From: DATGJX01 sp035279385
GTDB lineage: Bacteria; Vulcanimicrobiota; Vulcanimicrobiia; Vulcanimicrobiales; Vulcanimicrobiaceae
NCBI GenBank assembly: GCA_035279385.1
Contig: DATEHZ010000061.1
Coordinates: 1-64,000 of the forward strand
Direction: 5' to 3'
DNA length: 64,000 nt
Shown here: positions 44,341 to 52,859 of the stretch, piece after piece
Layout of the letters: the number at the start of each line of letters is the position of its first letter
Position numbering within the stretch: the first letter of the stretch is position 1
Notes under the pieces: model-generated
Database searches by the model: none
Told to the model about the DNA's origin: nothing
What the model saw: only the letters and a program-made list of their open reading frames with translations
Program-made: the position numbers and the translations under genes

Positions 44341-45122
44341 CTGACGGCAACGCTGCCCAGCGGGAATCCCGAATGGGCAATTACCGTGAGGTCGAGGTCA
44401 CCGAGACACCAGCAGCGCGCGCCGCTCGCCTCTCGAAGACCGCTGAAAATGTTGCGCCCATCAATGAAGAGATCGGAGTTGATGCGCGCCTAATCCAAGA
44501 ACGAGGCGGCGCCGACCCGGAGGAGCGTGCCGACGAATCCGCGACGCAAGCGATGCGCGGTCCGACGCGCGGTAAAGGGGGAAGATCTCGCACCGGTCGA
44601 CATCCTAAGCAGAAAAGAGGAACATGGACCTGCCCGGCATGCCACGTTGAATACTGCACGCATCGTCCGGTTGATGCGGGCAGGCCCTCAATCTATGACG
44701 AGCCGATGGCTCCAAATCCGTTCAAACCACGCATATTTAAGACGGAGGCGGAGTACTTTCGCTCTTCGGTAGACGTGACACTACTGTTGCGCGACGTTGT
44801 CAACATCATGCGCGCTTACTTCGAACGCAACGGGATCGATCCCATTAAAGAGTTGCGTGAACGCGCACTGGAGCATTACCGCGGCGGCGGTCCAGCAACG
44901 ATTGACGTGGAAATGCGCGTGGAAATTGCCGAGCGATGGCCCAAAGCGCTGCTCGAATGGTGGCGCAGCACGCGCACCGCGATCGGCGTCAATGATGCTG
45001 TGTTGTGCCGGGAACTAGTCGCAGATTTTTCGTGGCTGGCGCTCACGGATCCCGCGGTTTCAGAGCGCGCGCTTCGCGCCCTGGAGGATGCGGCGGAGAA
45101 GTTGCGTCGGATTACTGCTTGA
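44337..45122 (+). CDS. Hypothetical protein with Cys motif and helical C-terminus
   Basis: A 261-aa protein: charged N-terminus, a basic RGPTRGKGGRSRTGRHPKQ stretch, a zinc-knuckle-like CPACHVEYCTH, and a C-terminal helical region (about 140-255). Genes in this place of small elements often encode terminase small subunits or helper proteins, but no diagnostic motif is seen. GTG 44337 overlaps the preceding stop; ATG 44373 is the alternative start. Confidence 0.55.
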   Translation: MTDGNAAQRESRMGNYREVEVTETPAARAARLSKTAENVAPINEEIGVDARLIQERGGADPEERADESATQAMRGPTRGKGGRSRTGRHPKQKRGTWTCPACHVEYCTHRPVDAGRPSIYDEPMAPNPFKPRIFKTEAEYFRSSVDVTLLLRDVVNIMRAYFERNGIDPIKELRERALEHYRGGGPATIDVEMRVEIAERWPKALLEWWRSTRTAIGVNDAVLCRELVADFSWLALTDPAVSERALRALEDAAEKLRRITA

Positions 45123-45148
45123 TTTTGCAATACCAATAATGCTATATT
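45119..45148 (+). promoter_or_regulatory. Promoter TTGATT-N18-TATATT
   Basis: Good sigma70 match just after (and touching) the end of the preceding gene. Initiation near 45155 would put the hairpin at 45157-45178 at the extreme 5' end of the xre mRNA. Confidence 0.6.
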
Positions 45149-45156
45149 CGCAAGAC

Positions 45157-45187
45157 GACGCCGCTGACAAACGGCGTCTTATTTTTG
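45157..45187 (+). terminator. Leader terminator/attenuator hairpin
   Basis: Stem GACGCCG / CGGCGTC, 8-nt loop, then TTATTTTT. It ends 25 nt before the xre start. It can terminate the upstream gene and, if the promoter at 45119-45148 is real, also transcription of xre itself. Confidence 0.7.
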
Positions 45188-45211
45188 TTGCGCAGTTGGG
45201 GAAGTTAAAGG

Positions 45212-45406
45212 ATGACGGACAACAACCGAATTCGCGCGGTGCGCGAGCGCCGCGGCCTGACGCAAAGCCAACTCGGCGAACTTATTGGAAAGTCGCAGCC
45301 TGAGGTGTCAAGGCTCGAGATTCCGTCCGTCGCGCCGCGGCCAAAGACGCTCCGCAAAATTGCTGCAGCGCTGGACGTAAGCCCGCACGACCTACTCGTC
45401 GCCTAA
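45212..45406 (+). CDS. XRE-family HTH regulator
   Basis: A 64-aa single-domain regulator: RAVRERRGLTQSQLGELIGKSQPEVSRLE is the helix-turn-helix (quoted in part: LTQSQLGELIGKSQPEVSR), then a short C-terminal helix. It has no oligomerisation or protease-sensitive domain. It is the only obvious DNA-binding regulator of the element and a candidate for control of the lysogenic state. Confidence 0.88.
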   Translation: MTDNNRIRAVRERRGLTQSQLGELIGKSQPEVSRLEIPSVAPRPKTLRKIAAALDVSPHDLLVA

Positions 45407-45426
45407 CGCGTAGATAAAAAAAACGA

Positions 45427-45446
45427 GCGCCGGCGGCAACCGGCGC
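45427..45446 (+). terminator. Hairpin after xre
   Basis: Stem GCGCCGG / CCGGCGC with loop CGGCAA, then GATTTCTTG. Weak T-run; may reduce read-through into the initiator gene. Confidence 0.5.
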
Positions 45447-45465
45447 GATTTCTTGAGGCATTTCG

Positions 45466-46305
45466 ATGGTATCAGAAGACGACGCGTCACGCAACATCGC
45501 GGAGCGCGACGAACGAAGGTGGTACGAAAAATCCCAAGCGGCGCTTCCCATTCTCGCCGGTTTACCAGCCTGCGCGTACGCTGTGTTTTATTGCATCCTC
45601 GGCCACGTTAAACCGGGCACCAACACGTGGTCAATGTCATACGCCGAGGTTGAGCGTGAGACGAAGATATCGCGAAGCAGCGTTGTTCGAGGCGTGCGTG
45701 AGCTCCGGCAGTCCATGCTTCTGCACACGGCTCAGCAGAAGCGTGAGCGCACCATTTTCACCTTGCATATTCCCGAACCGGTGTCAGGATTGACTGGTGT
45801 CGGGGTTGAGCATGATTACGGTGTCAGTGTTGAGCACGGTTCCGGTGTCAGGGTTGACGCATCACTGGTGTCAGCGCACGAAGAGCCTCCCAGCACACCC
45901 GATCCCAATTCCCAACACGTCCCAGCAGCAGCCGCGCGCGTAAGTGAATCGGACCTAAAAGAAGCGTGGTCCAAGGAATCACCTTCGGCATATCCGGGCG
46001 TACGCACGTGGTCCGCATTCGTCGCGAAGAAAATTGAAAAAGGCGAAATGCCGGCGAAACGTTCAAATGACTCCCACGCAGTTTTATCGGGCACATGTGA
46101 GTGTTGCGGTAACCGAAAAACGGGGCGGCGCGTAGAGCCGTCGTTCGAGGATCTGATGCAGAGAGGCGACGTACTGCCCTGTGATCGGCCGTTCTTTTGC
46201 TTCGGCTGCTTAGAATTGTCGCAGCACGAACGGGACCGCCTGACACGCGAAAGGCGCGAGAAAGAGCAACAATGCGAATGGCAGACGGAGGACTATGCGG
46301 CATGA
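45466..46305 (+). CDS. Replication-initiator-like protein with internal iterons
   Basis: A 279-aa protein. The N-terminal domain (about 25-100) is a winged-helix of the kind in phage/plasmid initiators (YAVFYCILGHVKPGTNTWSMSYAEVERETKISRSSVVRGVREL, of which ISRSSVVRGVREL is the recognition part). The middle is encoded by tandem repeats; the C-terminal part has a Cys cluster (CECCGN, CFGC). Lambda O and similar proteins carry the origin inside their own gene; the same arrangement is seen here. Confidence 0.65.
   Translation: MVSEDDASRNIAERDERRWYEKSQAALPILAGLPACAYAVFYCILGHVKPGTNTWSMSYAEVERETKISRSSVVRGVRELRQSMLLHTAQQKRERTIFTLHIPEPVSGLTGVGVEHDYGVSVEHGSGVRVDASLVSAHEEPPSTPDPNSQHVPAAAARVSESDLKEAWSKESPSAYPGVRTWSAFVAKKIEKGEMPAKRSNDSHAVLSGTCECCGNRKTGRRVEPSFEDLMQRGDVLPCDRPFFCFGCLELSQHERDRLTRERREKEQQCEWQTEDYAA
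45780..45874 (+). repeat. Iteron array inside the initiator gene
   Basis: Five repeats beginning GGTGTC at 45780, 45796, 45820, 45844 and 45867 (spacings 16, 24, 24, 23). Four extend as GGTGTC[AG]G[GT/GA]TTGA; the two central units are 24 bp. They sit in the middle of a gene with a winged-helix N-terminus, as iterons do in the lambda origin. Confidence 0.7.
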
Positions 46306-46490
46306 CAATGGACGGACTGGCTGCAGCAGCACGTCGTCACGGCGCGGCGTTCAAATATCGCGAGGACGGCACTATCGTCACGATCGGGCTCGAGCGGCTC
46401 CCCGCCGATTTGCGCCAGCAGGTCCTTCTTCGGATCGACGACGTGCGGCGCAGCGTCGCGCGGAGTCGAGAGGCACACGTAGCAAAATGA
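46302..46490 (+). CDS. Small hypothetical protein
   Basis: A 62-aa protein, FKYREDGTIVTIGLERLPADLRQQ in the middle, unknown. ATGA overlaps at both ends with neighbours, so it is part of the translationally coupled train 45466-47916. Confidence 0.65.
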   Translation: MTMDGLAAAARRHGAAFKYREDGTIVTIGLERLPADLRQQVLLRIDDVRRSVARSREAHVAK

Positions 46491-47014
46491 GCACTCCAAT
46501 AGCCCCAAATGGCGGAAAAACGGCAGTTCGTTTTCGCGGCTCACGCGCAGAAAAGCCCGATGATACGGACGATCCCGAGGGTTCGTTTTTCCAAAACGAC
46601 CGCGGGCACCATAACGAGAAGTCCAGAACCCGTGCCGATGTGGCGCTCACGTCCGCTGAAGCGGTCTCAATGCTTGCGGGTGAAGTTGGCTTCGACGCGG
46701 AGATGGCCAAGCTGCAAGAGATGATGCGCCAGTCGACGCGCAAAATGCTCGATGAGGCGCGTTCAACGCGCGCGAAAACCGATGTGCTGACGTACTGTTT
46801 GGCGCTTCGTACCGCACTTGCGTTCGGCCAGGGCTTCTGTGCTCGCGAACTCGATGAGGACGAGACAGAGCGGATACATGAGCGATTAACGCTGAGGGCG
46901 GCGCGTGCCGTGCTGGCCAACGTCGAAAAGGCGGTTGAGCGCCAGATGTGGTTCACCGCGTACGATGCCTTGAACGCGTTTTTGATATCGGCGCTATCGT
47001 CTGGAGGGCGATGA
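46487..47014 (+). CDS. Hypothetical helical protein
   Basis: A 175-aa protein with a basic, Pro/Asp-rich N-terminus and a helical C-terminal two thirds. Not recognised. Start over the preceding stop (ATGA), end over the next start. Confidence 0.65.
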   Translation: MSTPIAPNGGKTAVRFRGSRAEKPDDTDDPEGSFFQNDRGHHNEKSRTRADVALTSAEAVSMLAGEVGFDAEMAKLQEMMRQSTRKMLDEARSTRAKTDVLTYCLALRTALAFGQGFCARELDEDETERIHERLTLRAARAVLANVEKAVERQMWFTAYDALNAFLISALSSGGR

Positions 47015-47916
47015 TGGGCGAGGTTATTGCGCTCGGCGAGCGCTGTCGAGGCGGACCGCGAACGGACGCTGGTAAGCGCCGATCCAGCCGCAACGCGATG
47101 AAGACCGGGGTGTTCGCTGAGGCCATCGTCATTCGTGGCGTCGAATCGCAAGACGCGTTTGATACCTTGGTCAAGTCCGTCGTCGGTTTTCATGACATCG
47201 AAGATCCCGTGACGCTGCTCGCTGCTGAAAGGTTTATTGCGATCGCATGGCGCCTGCGCCGCGTGCGTCGTATTGAAACTGAGAAACTGACGGAAAAGGG
47301 CCGGCAGTACGTGGCCGCCTCTGAGGATTTGCAAGCACGACATCGATTTCTTGAAATACTCAATGGTTACCGGCGAGCCGTCTCGGACGTCTCATCGGTC
47401 GGTACACTGGAAATCGAAACGATCGACAATGCTGTCAACGGCGTGCAGTACGTCCTGCATTACGTTCTCGGGCTAATCGACTGGAAAGCGAACTGCGTTG
47501 AAGGACAAGTTTGCTTCGAGGCGCCCCGGCTAGAGCGTATCTTAGATCGCGGGAAGCGGGTCCGCGGGAAAACCGCCCGTGCGGCTTTTGACGATGCGCG
47601 CCTGCTCCTCCCCGACGTGTTCGACAAGCAGAAAAATGTCGAAGAATTCCTGTGGAGGATGTACCGCGCACTCGATGAGATAGTCGACGCGCAGCGCTCA
47701 GAAATAGACGAACACGAACGCAAAGCTCTTCGCGCGTTCGTCGATGCGATGGAACTTGACTGGCAGGACGAGCGGTCGCTAAGCAACGCAGAGCGACGCC
47801 TGGACGCGCAATTCAGTCGCGCGCTGGCAGACTTTCACGCCGCCCGCCGAGCCGTCGCCGAAGACGCGGCTGATGTGCATGCGAAACGACGCGGCGCTCA
47901 GGTGGCGAATCAGTAA
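47011..47916 (+). CDS. Hypothetical protein with RSSRNAxK motif
   Basis: A 301-aa protein. The N-terminal GPRTDAGKRRSSRNAMKTGVF is shared by a broad group of uncharacterised proteins from mobile elements and genomes rich in them; the rest is helical with a long C-terminal coiled coil. GGAGGG lies before ATG 47011, which overlaps the preceding stop. Confidence 0.7.
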   Translation: MMGEVIALGERCRGGPRTDAGKRRSSRNAMKTGVFAEAIVIRGVESQDAFDTLVKSVVGFHDIEDPVTLLAAERFIAIAWRLRRVRRIETEKLTEKGRQYVAASEDLQARHRFLEILNGYRRAVSDVSSVGTLEIETIDNAVNGVQYVLHYVLGLIDWKANCVEGQVCFEAPRLERILDRGKRVRGKTARAAFDDARLLLPDVFDKQKNVEEFLWRMYRALDEIVDAQRSEIDEHERKALRAFVDAMELDWQDERSLSNAERRLDAQFSRALADFHAARRAVAEDAADVHAKRRGAQVANQ

Positions 47917-47933
47917 GAACGGAGGTGTTTTCA

Positions 47934-48101
47934 GTGGGACAACTCGTCAAAGGGCTTCGTCCGGGAACCATGATTCACACGACCGCGGGAACCTTCCGCA
48001 ACGGCAGCGAGCCGACGAAAGAGCAAGCCGACGCGCTGAAAAAGCAAGGTTACACGCTGGAGGAGAGCCCCGAAACGCTCGCTCCCGCTTGGGGTCGCTG
48101 A
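47934..48101 (+). CDS. Small protein of 55 residues
   Basis: GTG 47934 follows a strong GGAGGTG at 6 nt. The product (MIHTTAGTFRNGSEPTKEQA inside) resembles short phage proteins of unknown function. Ends before the hairpin at 48132. Confidence 0.6.
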   Translation: MGQLVKGLRPGTMIHTTAGTFRNGSEPTKEQADALKKQGYTLEESPETLAPAWGR

Positions 48102-48131
48102 CCCGGTTTTTACCTGAGCGAAGAACGATTC

Positions 48132-48164
48132 GCCGACGCATCTTGCGCCGGCAATTTTTATTTT
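48132..48164 (+). terminator. Terminator-like hairpin
   Basis: Stem GCCGACGC / GCGCCGGC (one mismatch), loop ATCTT, then AATTTTTATTTT; just before the next ribosome site. Confidence 0.65.
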
Positions 48165-48178
48165 ACGAAAGAGGTGCC

Positions 48179-48370
48179 ATGTCAAACGAATTGAGCGATG
48201 CGCTCGACGACATCACGCGTCGCCACTCCGCAGCCGAACACAGCGTTGTGCCCGCGGCCGCATATGGTGAGCGTCGCGATTCTGCCGTATCGCCGGACCA
48301 TTACAAAACCGGAGTCGAGACGGATGGGACATCCGAAGGTGCCGCAGCCCCGGAAGAAGGCGCCCAATGA
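48179..48370 (+). CDS. Small hydrophilic protein
   Basis: A 63-aa unrecognised acidic protein with a strong AAAGAGGTG ribosome site. Its stop overlaps the following start (ATGA). Confidence 0.6.
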   Translation: MSNELSDALDDITRRHSAAEHSVVPAAAYGERRDSAVSPDHYKTGVETDGTSEGAAAPEEGAQ

Positions 48371-48930
48371 AGAAAACCGCCGAAAGAGACCTGACAGCCG
48401 CGGATGTGCGCGCGCGTTTGGACGATGCCCGCGGCGAACTTGCCCAAGCGCGGGAGGATCTACCGAAGGCGCAGCGCGCAGCGGCGCGAGCGTATCTCAT
48501 GCGCCAGCCGTACGATGATGCTGTGTCTGCGCGTTTCAACATCGCGCGCCTCGAAGACATAATTACCGGTTTGCAGTTGCTGCTACCGGTTGCGGAGCAT
48601 CGCGATCGTTGCGTGGAGATCACCGAGTTGGAGCGTGAGAAATCGGCGTTGCAGCCGCGCATCGACACGCTCGACCGTCGTTATCGCGAGCTCATCGCCC
48701 AAACCCGCGACCTGCCCGATCCAATGGCATCGTTTCTGGGTTCGCCGGCGCCGCACCCAAAGGTCGTGGAAAAAAATCGGGTCGGAGCGGAGCTGCGTTC
48801 ACTCGAAAGCAGCCGCGATGGTATCGACTTCAGCATCGCGGCCGCAAAACAGCGCTGTGCGGATCTGGAGCGTGCCCATCCGGACGCGATCACGGAGGGC
48901 TGCGACGGCTCGAAGCGCGCAGCCGCCTAA
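48367..48930 (+). CDS. Coiled-coil protein
   Basis: A 187-aa protein made of long charged helices (ARLDDARGELAQAREDL, VEITELEREKSAL). Unknown; possibly scaffold- or chaperone-like. Last gene of the left module, 146 bp before the first 21-bp site. Confidence 0.6.
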   Translation: MKKTAERDLTAADVRARLDDARGELAQAREDLPKAQRAAARAYLMRQPYDDAVSARFNIARLEDIITGLQLLLPVAEHRDRCVEITELEREKSALQPRIDTLDRRYRELIAQTRDLPDPMASFLGSPAPHPKVVEKNRVGAELRSLESSRDGIDFSIAAAKQRCADLERAHPDAITEGCDGSKRAAA

Positions 48931-49075
48931 AACCTATCGCGGCAGCACTCCGCCGCGTGCGTGGTCACGTCTGCTACGGCGGGCGGACCACGAATCGTGG
49001 CCGGCGGGCTTGAATCACCCGCTGGTCCGTCCGGCCGTCGCTTTGGGGTCCATGCGGCGGCCGGGCACTTCATTA

Positions 49076-49096
49076 CCGGTAACTCTCGATTATCGA
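49076..49096. repeat. 21-bp site 1: CCGGTAA-CTCTCGA-TTATCGA
   Basis: Imperfect palindrome in the 193-bp gap 48931-49123, 15 bp before the ribosome site of the J-domain gene. Member of the set CCGATAA-N7-TTATCGG. Confidence 0.75.
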
Positions 49097-49123
49097 CAAT
49101 GCTCCGTTAGTGGAGGTGACACC

Positions 49124-49774
49124 TTGAGTGCTGCGCCGCAAGCATTTCCGCTTCAGTGGCCTGCCGGCAAACCGCGAACGCCGGCGCAGAAGCGCGAGCG
49201 CGCAAAATTCGGCAAGAAGGGCCGCGGCTGGACATCGGATCCCATCACCGGCGGCAATCGGTACGAGGGCGCAAAGTCACTGACGGTCGCCGATGCGGTC
49301 GCGCGCGTGCAGGGAGAACTCAGGCGCTTAGGCGCAACGCACCCCGTCATTTCGACGAACATCGAACTGCGGCGTGATGGTCTGCCGTACTCGAAGCAGC
49401 CGCGACTCGACGACGATCCTGGCGCCGCGGTGTACTTTCAGCTCAAGGGCAAGCCGATCGTGCTCGCCTGCGACCACTACGACCGCGTCGCGGACAACGC
49501 CGCTGCGATCGCTGCGCACGTCGACGCGATGCGTGCGATTGAACGGCACGGCGTCGGCTCGCTTGAGCAAATGTTCGCCGGGTTCGCTGCGCTACCGCCG
49601 ATATCGCCAGATGATTGGCGCGAGCCGCTCGGGCATCCGTCCACGCTGGACGAGGCAGAGCGTAATTATCGAGAGCGCATGAAGTACGCGCATCCAGACG
49701 TGGGCGGTAACGAAGCCGTCGCCGCGAGACTTAACGCAGCAATCGCGAAAGCGCGCGAAGAGCTCGCTGCATAA
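49124..49774 (+). CDS. J-domain-containing protein
   Basis: A 216-aa protein with a C-terminal J domain (about 165-215) with the HPD motif in KYAHPDVGGNEAVAARLN. The N-terminal FPLQWPAGKPRTP region is common to a group of J-domain proteins in phages and plasmids. It should stimulate a host DnaK for an element function (replication or assembly). TTG 49124 is preceded by GGAGGTG at 5 nt. Confidence 0.8.
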   Translation: MSAAPQAFPLQWPAGKPRTPAQKRERAKFGKKGRGWTSDPITGGNRYEGAKSLTVADAVARVQGELRRLGATHPVISTNIELRRDGLPYSKQPRLDDDPGAAVYFQLKGKPIVLACDHYDRVADNAAAIAAHVDAMRAIERHGVGSLEQMFAGFAALPPISPDDWREPLGHPSTLDEAERNYRERMKYAHPDVGGNEAVAARLNAAIAKAREELAA

Positions 49775-49819
49775 TCATGCTACCGACTCAAAGTATGGTG
49801 CTACGGAGATTGATAAGTA

Positions 49820-50059
49820 TTACAGCGATGCGTGGTGCTTTGGTACTGCAGAGAGACGCCAGATGATAGGCTTAGCGGTGCTATGCGTGTGGTGGTCTTG
49901 TGGTGGCAGTGAACGGTCCTTTTCGCACGCCGCTTCCCACCCACAGTTGATGCACCGGTAGATCCCGGGCTCCGGCGGTTTTTTACCAGGTGTATACGTC
50001 TTGTCGAACGCCGCATGGGTCTTCTGCGTGAATTCGGCCTGTCGCTGATAGTACGGCAT
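49820..50059 (-). CDS. Small zinc-ribbon-like protein
   Basis: A 79-aa protein with PGIYRCINCGWEAACEKDRSLPPQDHH, quoted in part as YRCINCGWE: a CxxC knuckle and a Cys/His second half. This type often occurs as a small gene of unknown role in proteobacterial plasmids and phages. Opposite strand to its neighbours. Confidence 0.6.
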   Translation of the reverse strand: MPYYQRQAEFTQKTHAAFDKTYTPGKKPPEPGIYRCINCGWEAACEKDRSLPPQDHHTHSTAKPIIWRLSAVPKHHASL

Positions 50060-50212
50060 ATTACGCCCCCGGCTGCGTTAAGAAAAAAAGGGATCTTCCA
50101 CATTCAAATCCGCTTCTTACAGCTCCCGCGTTGCCCGATGGTTCTTTAGTTTTATTTGATGCGTTGACACCAGAGCACCTTATACGACGTGCTTTTGTTT
50201 TTGGAAGGAAAA

Positions 50213-50431
50213 ATGATAAAAATCGTTTTTGCGGCAGCCTCCCTGCTTTCTGTCCTTATCACCGGGGCCGACCGCTGCGCGCCGGGCTCTTCCGCTAAGC
50301 CAGGCATAGTTTGCGTGGTCGGCGCTCTAAAAAAAGGCGGCGATATTCGAAATGTGTACGCTTCCGATGGTGCGCAACTGATCGTAGAGCAAACTGATGC
50401 TGCGTGCATTCGGGATACGCACGCCAAATGA
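50213..50431 (+). CDS. Small exported protein
   Basis: A 72-aa protein with a signal peptide (about 1-22) and four cysteines in the mature part (RCAPG, VCVVG, ACIRD). GGAAGG before ATG 50213. Co-translated with the next gene (ATGA). 50060-50212 holds no feature apart from this leader. Confidence 0.6.
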   Translation: MIKIVFAAASLLSVLITGADRCAPGSSAKPGIVCVVGALKKGGDIRNVYASDGAQLIVEQTDAACIRDTHAK

Positions 50432-51264
50432 GAAATGCAATTTTACGCGTCGCACTGGCAATTGCTGCTTTCGCGCTGCTTGGTGCATTCGCGAGCAATC
50501 AGCTGATGTCTAGAAACGACGTTTATGCTCAGATCGGCACCGCGTTCTCGTGGGCCGGCACGGCGCAAGCGTCATGGAACGGCGATCACACCATGGTGAA
50601 CTGCTCCGACTTCTTCACGTACATTAAGTCGGACGGTTCCAGTTGCACGACGTTGTACGGAACGAACGGCGCTCATCAGATCATGAATTGGTCGCAGATG
50701 CAGCAGCACGCGGTCAACTCTACACCGGTTTCGCATACCCCGATCTTGTCGAACAATACCTTTGCCGGGGCCGTCTTCAGCCCGTGGACCGCCGACGGGT
50801 CGGCAACCTGTTCCGCGAACTTCGCCGCCTCGACGACCGATCAGGAAGGCACCGACGGCGGCAGTGCGACGGGCAATTCAAGCAACGGAACGTGCACCAT
50901 TGGGATGAGCCAGACGTTCAACGTTACCGCTGCTCCGACGAGCCAATCGCTTTCGTTTTACTATGAGACTCCCAATGTATCCGCCGGCGACGGAATCAAC
51001 TGCACGGCGGGAACGGGATCGGCAACAATCACGATCAAGCTCAACGGTACGACGATCTCTACCATTACCAACCCCACCTACGATTCGTCCTGGCACCCGG
51101 TGAGCACGCCCATCAGCGCCATGGTATCTGGAAGCAACACGCTGGATATTACGGTATCGCTCACGGCCGCTTCCGGAACGACCGGAAGCCCAGCGTGCAC
51201 TACACATCAATACGCCCAACAACACGTGTACATCGACAACGTTCAATTAACCGCGACGTACTAG
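50428..51264 (+). CDS. Exported beta-sandwich protein
   Basis: A 278-aa protein with an N-terminal signal anchor (about 4-28), then a Ser/Thr/Gly/Asn-rich, beta-rich body with a carbohydrate-binding-like C-terminal domain (VYIDNVQLT is the typical last strand of such modules). Candidate surface or receptor protein; likely cargo carried by the element. Confidence 0.65.
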   Translation: MRNAILRVALAIAAFALLGAFASNQLMSRNDVYAQIGTAFSWAGTAQASWNGDHTMVNCSDFFTYIKSDGSSCTTLYGTNGAHQIMNWSQMQQHAVNSTPVSHTPILSNNTFAGAVFSPWTADGSATCSANFAASTTDQEGTDGGSATGNSSNGTCTIGMSQTFNVTAAPTSQSLSFYYETPNVSAGDGINCTAGTGSATITIKLNGTTISTITNPTYDSSWHPVSTPISAMVSGSNTLDITVSLTAASGTTGSPACTTHQYAQQHVYIDNVQLTATY

Positions 51265-51355
51265 CCTCGTGCGGCGCAATTTATACCTTTCGAATTTGCG
51301 AAAAATGGAAAAGGGACCGACTGCATCGATCCCCTTCGTCAGGTCACGGACGTGG

Positions 51356-52282
51356 CTAGTATGTAAATGCGCCGGCGGACGCGAGCATGTAACCGGCAAA
51401 GATGTCCTGGTTCGGATCGCTTGCCCCGAAGATCGCCCACTTGCCGATACGTCCATCATGCGTTTTGAAGCAGTACGTGTTCGGGCTCGATCCGTTGAAC
51501 GTCGAGATACTCACGCTGGTCGCAGCGCTGGGAATGGCTCCGCAGGCGCTCGTGGTCGTGACATTCATCAGCGCGTTGTAGCCGGCCGCGACCGCGCCAT
51601 ACGGAAAGACGACTTGCGAAGGGCTGGTTGACGCATCGAGATAGACATCGGTATCCGCCTGCGTGTCGGCCTGCTCGCTCACGCCGTTCGCGTCGAACAT
51701 CGCGCCCGTCAGGAAGTGGAACAAGTCCGTCGTGTCGAGCGACGATCGCAGCCCCATCCCGCGGTAGGTCAGTAGCGAGAGTTTTTGGGTGGTACCCAGT
51801 GACGTCATCGTGATCGTCGTTTGACCCGAGGTCGTCGGCAAGCCGACGACCTCGGCATTGAATACCTGCTGACAACTGCAGTTATTCAGCGGCCACGTCG
51901 GATACGTGGTCGGAATCGGCGCGGGGTTGCCGGTTTGACTCCATGTGACCGAGGGCAACGGGCTCGGGATCGCCGATCCGTCCGTCGTGTCGAGCACTGC
52001 CTGAGCCTCAACGCCGATCGTGTTCGGCGCGCCGCTGATATATGCGTCCGGAACGGCAAGTTGCTGTGTCGGGATGATTTGCCCGACGACGGTCGCCATC
52101 GGCGACGTCATTACAGAGCGAAACAGGCTTTGCGGCGTTGAGCCGGAGGATCCGAACGTCGCGAGCACCTTGGCGGCTTTCGGTTGCATTGTCGGCAGTA
52201 CGCTGGGCGAACCGCTGCCTCCGCCGCATCCGGCAAGCGCACAGGCGGAAACGGCGACGACGATGAGCGTGAAACGAATCAT
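51356..52282 (-). CDS. Lipoprotein of unknown function
   Basis: A 308-aa protein with lipobox ALAGC (Cys about 19) and a Gly/Ser linker, then a body of about 270 residues with few charges, rich in Ser/Thr. Unlike the helical phage-type neighbours, it looks like a chromosomal surface protein, so it is probably cargo. Divergent from 52443. Confidence 0.65.
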   Translation of the reverse strand: MIRFTLIVVAVSACALAGCGGGSGSPSVLPTMQPKAAKVLATFGSSGSTPQSLFRSVMTSPMATVVGQIIPTQQLAVPDAYISGAPNTIGVEAQAVLDTTDGSAIPSPLPSVTWSQTGNPAPIPTTYPTWPLNNCSCQQVFNAEVVGLPTTSGQTTITMTSLGTTQKLSLLTYRGMGLRSSLDTTDLFHFLTGAMFDANGVSEQADTQADTDVYLDASTSPSQVVFPYGAVAAGYNALMNVTTTSACGAIPSAATSVSISTFNGSSPNTYCFKTHDGRIGKWAIFGASDPNQDIFAGYMLASAGAFTY

Positions 52283-52378
52283 GTTGTGATTTATACCTCC
52301 GCGCCAATCTTACCAAAGGCGCTCGGCGGCCGCGTTGCCGATAACAATTCCACGCACAAAATTGCGCCGCACGCGCTA

Positions 52379-52399
52379 CCGATAATCAAACCTTATCGG
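52379..52399. repeat. 21-bp site 2: CCGATAA-TCAAACC-TTATCGG
   Basis: Perfect 7-bp inverted arms in the divergent gap 52283-52442. A lone half-site CCGATAA lies at 52338-52344 in the same gap. Confidence 0.85.
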
Positions 52400-52442
52400 A
52401 ACCAGCGATGCGCAAAGTCAAGATAGCCGGGGGTTACGGAAG

Positions 52443-52859
52443 ATGACTGCTCACGTCGCGCGAGACAGCGCGCTGGTGGATGAGTCGATGCAAATGCAGA
52501 CCGCCAGCATTCATGCGGCAGAGCTGGCGAAATCGGCCTTTGAGGCCGCCAAGTATAGGGCGCTTGCGTTGACGTGGGCGCACACTATAGACCTGCTGGA
52601 CACGTATCTTGCACCAGCGAACAGTCTTGAAGAGCTCCGCCGCGACATGCCGCTCCTCATCTGGGCGATACACACGTTGTGTAGCGCGATGCTGGACCAG
52701 ACGCCCTCGCCTGAGCCGGTTGGAACGCATCCCGCGTTTGCCCGCATATCGAGGCGTGACGCGACGCGGATCCTGCGCGAGATGCGCGACGGCATCGTCG
52801 ATGAGCGCTATGAAAAACTGCGGCGCCGCTGCGCCAATCTACTTCCGGAGGTCGCGTAA
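52443..52859 (+). CDS. Helical protein upstream of the tape measure
   Basis: A 138-aa all-helical protein of unknown family. It ends directly at the start of the tape-measure gene; genes in this place of tail operons encode tape-measure chaperones, which is a guess from position. Confidence 0.55.
   Translation: MTAHVARDSALVDESMQMQTASIHAAELAKSAFEAAKYRALALTWAHTIDLLDTYLAPANSLEELRRDMPLLIWAIHTLCSAMLDQTPSPEPVGTHPAFARISRRDATRILREMRDGIVDERYEKLRRRCANLLPEVA

Noticed and set aside
44301..48930. Terminase small/large subunit in the left module
   Set aside because: No Walker motifs or nuclease motifs seen in any of the proteins; only position would suggest it.
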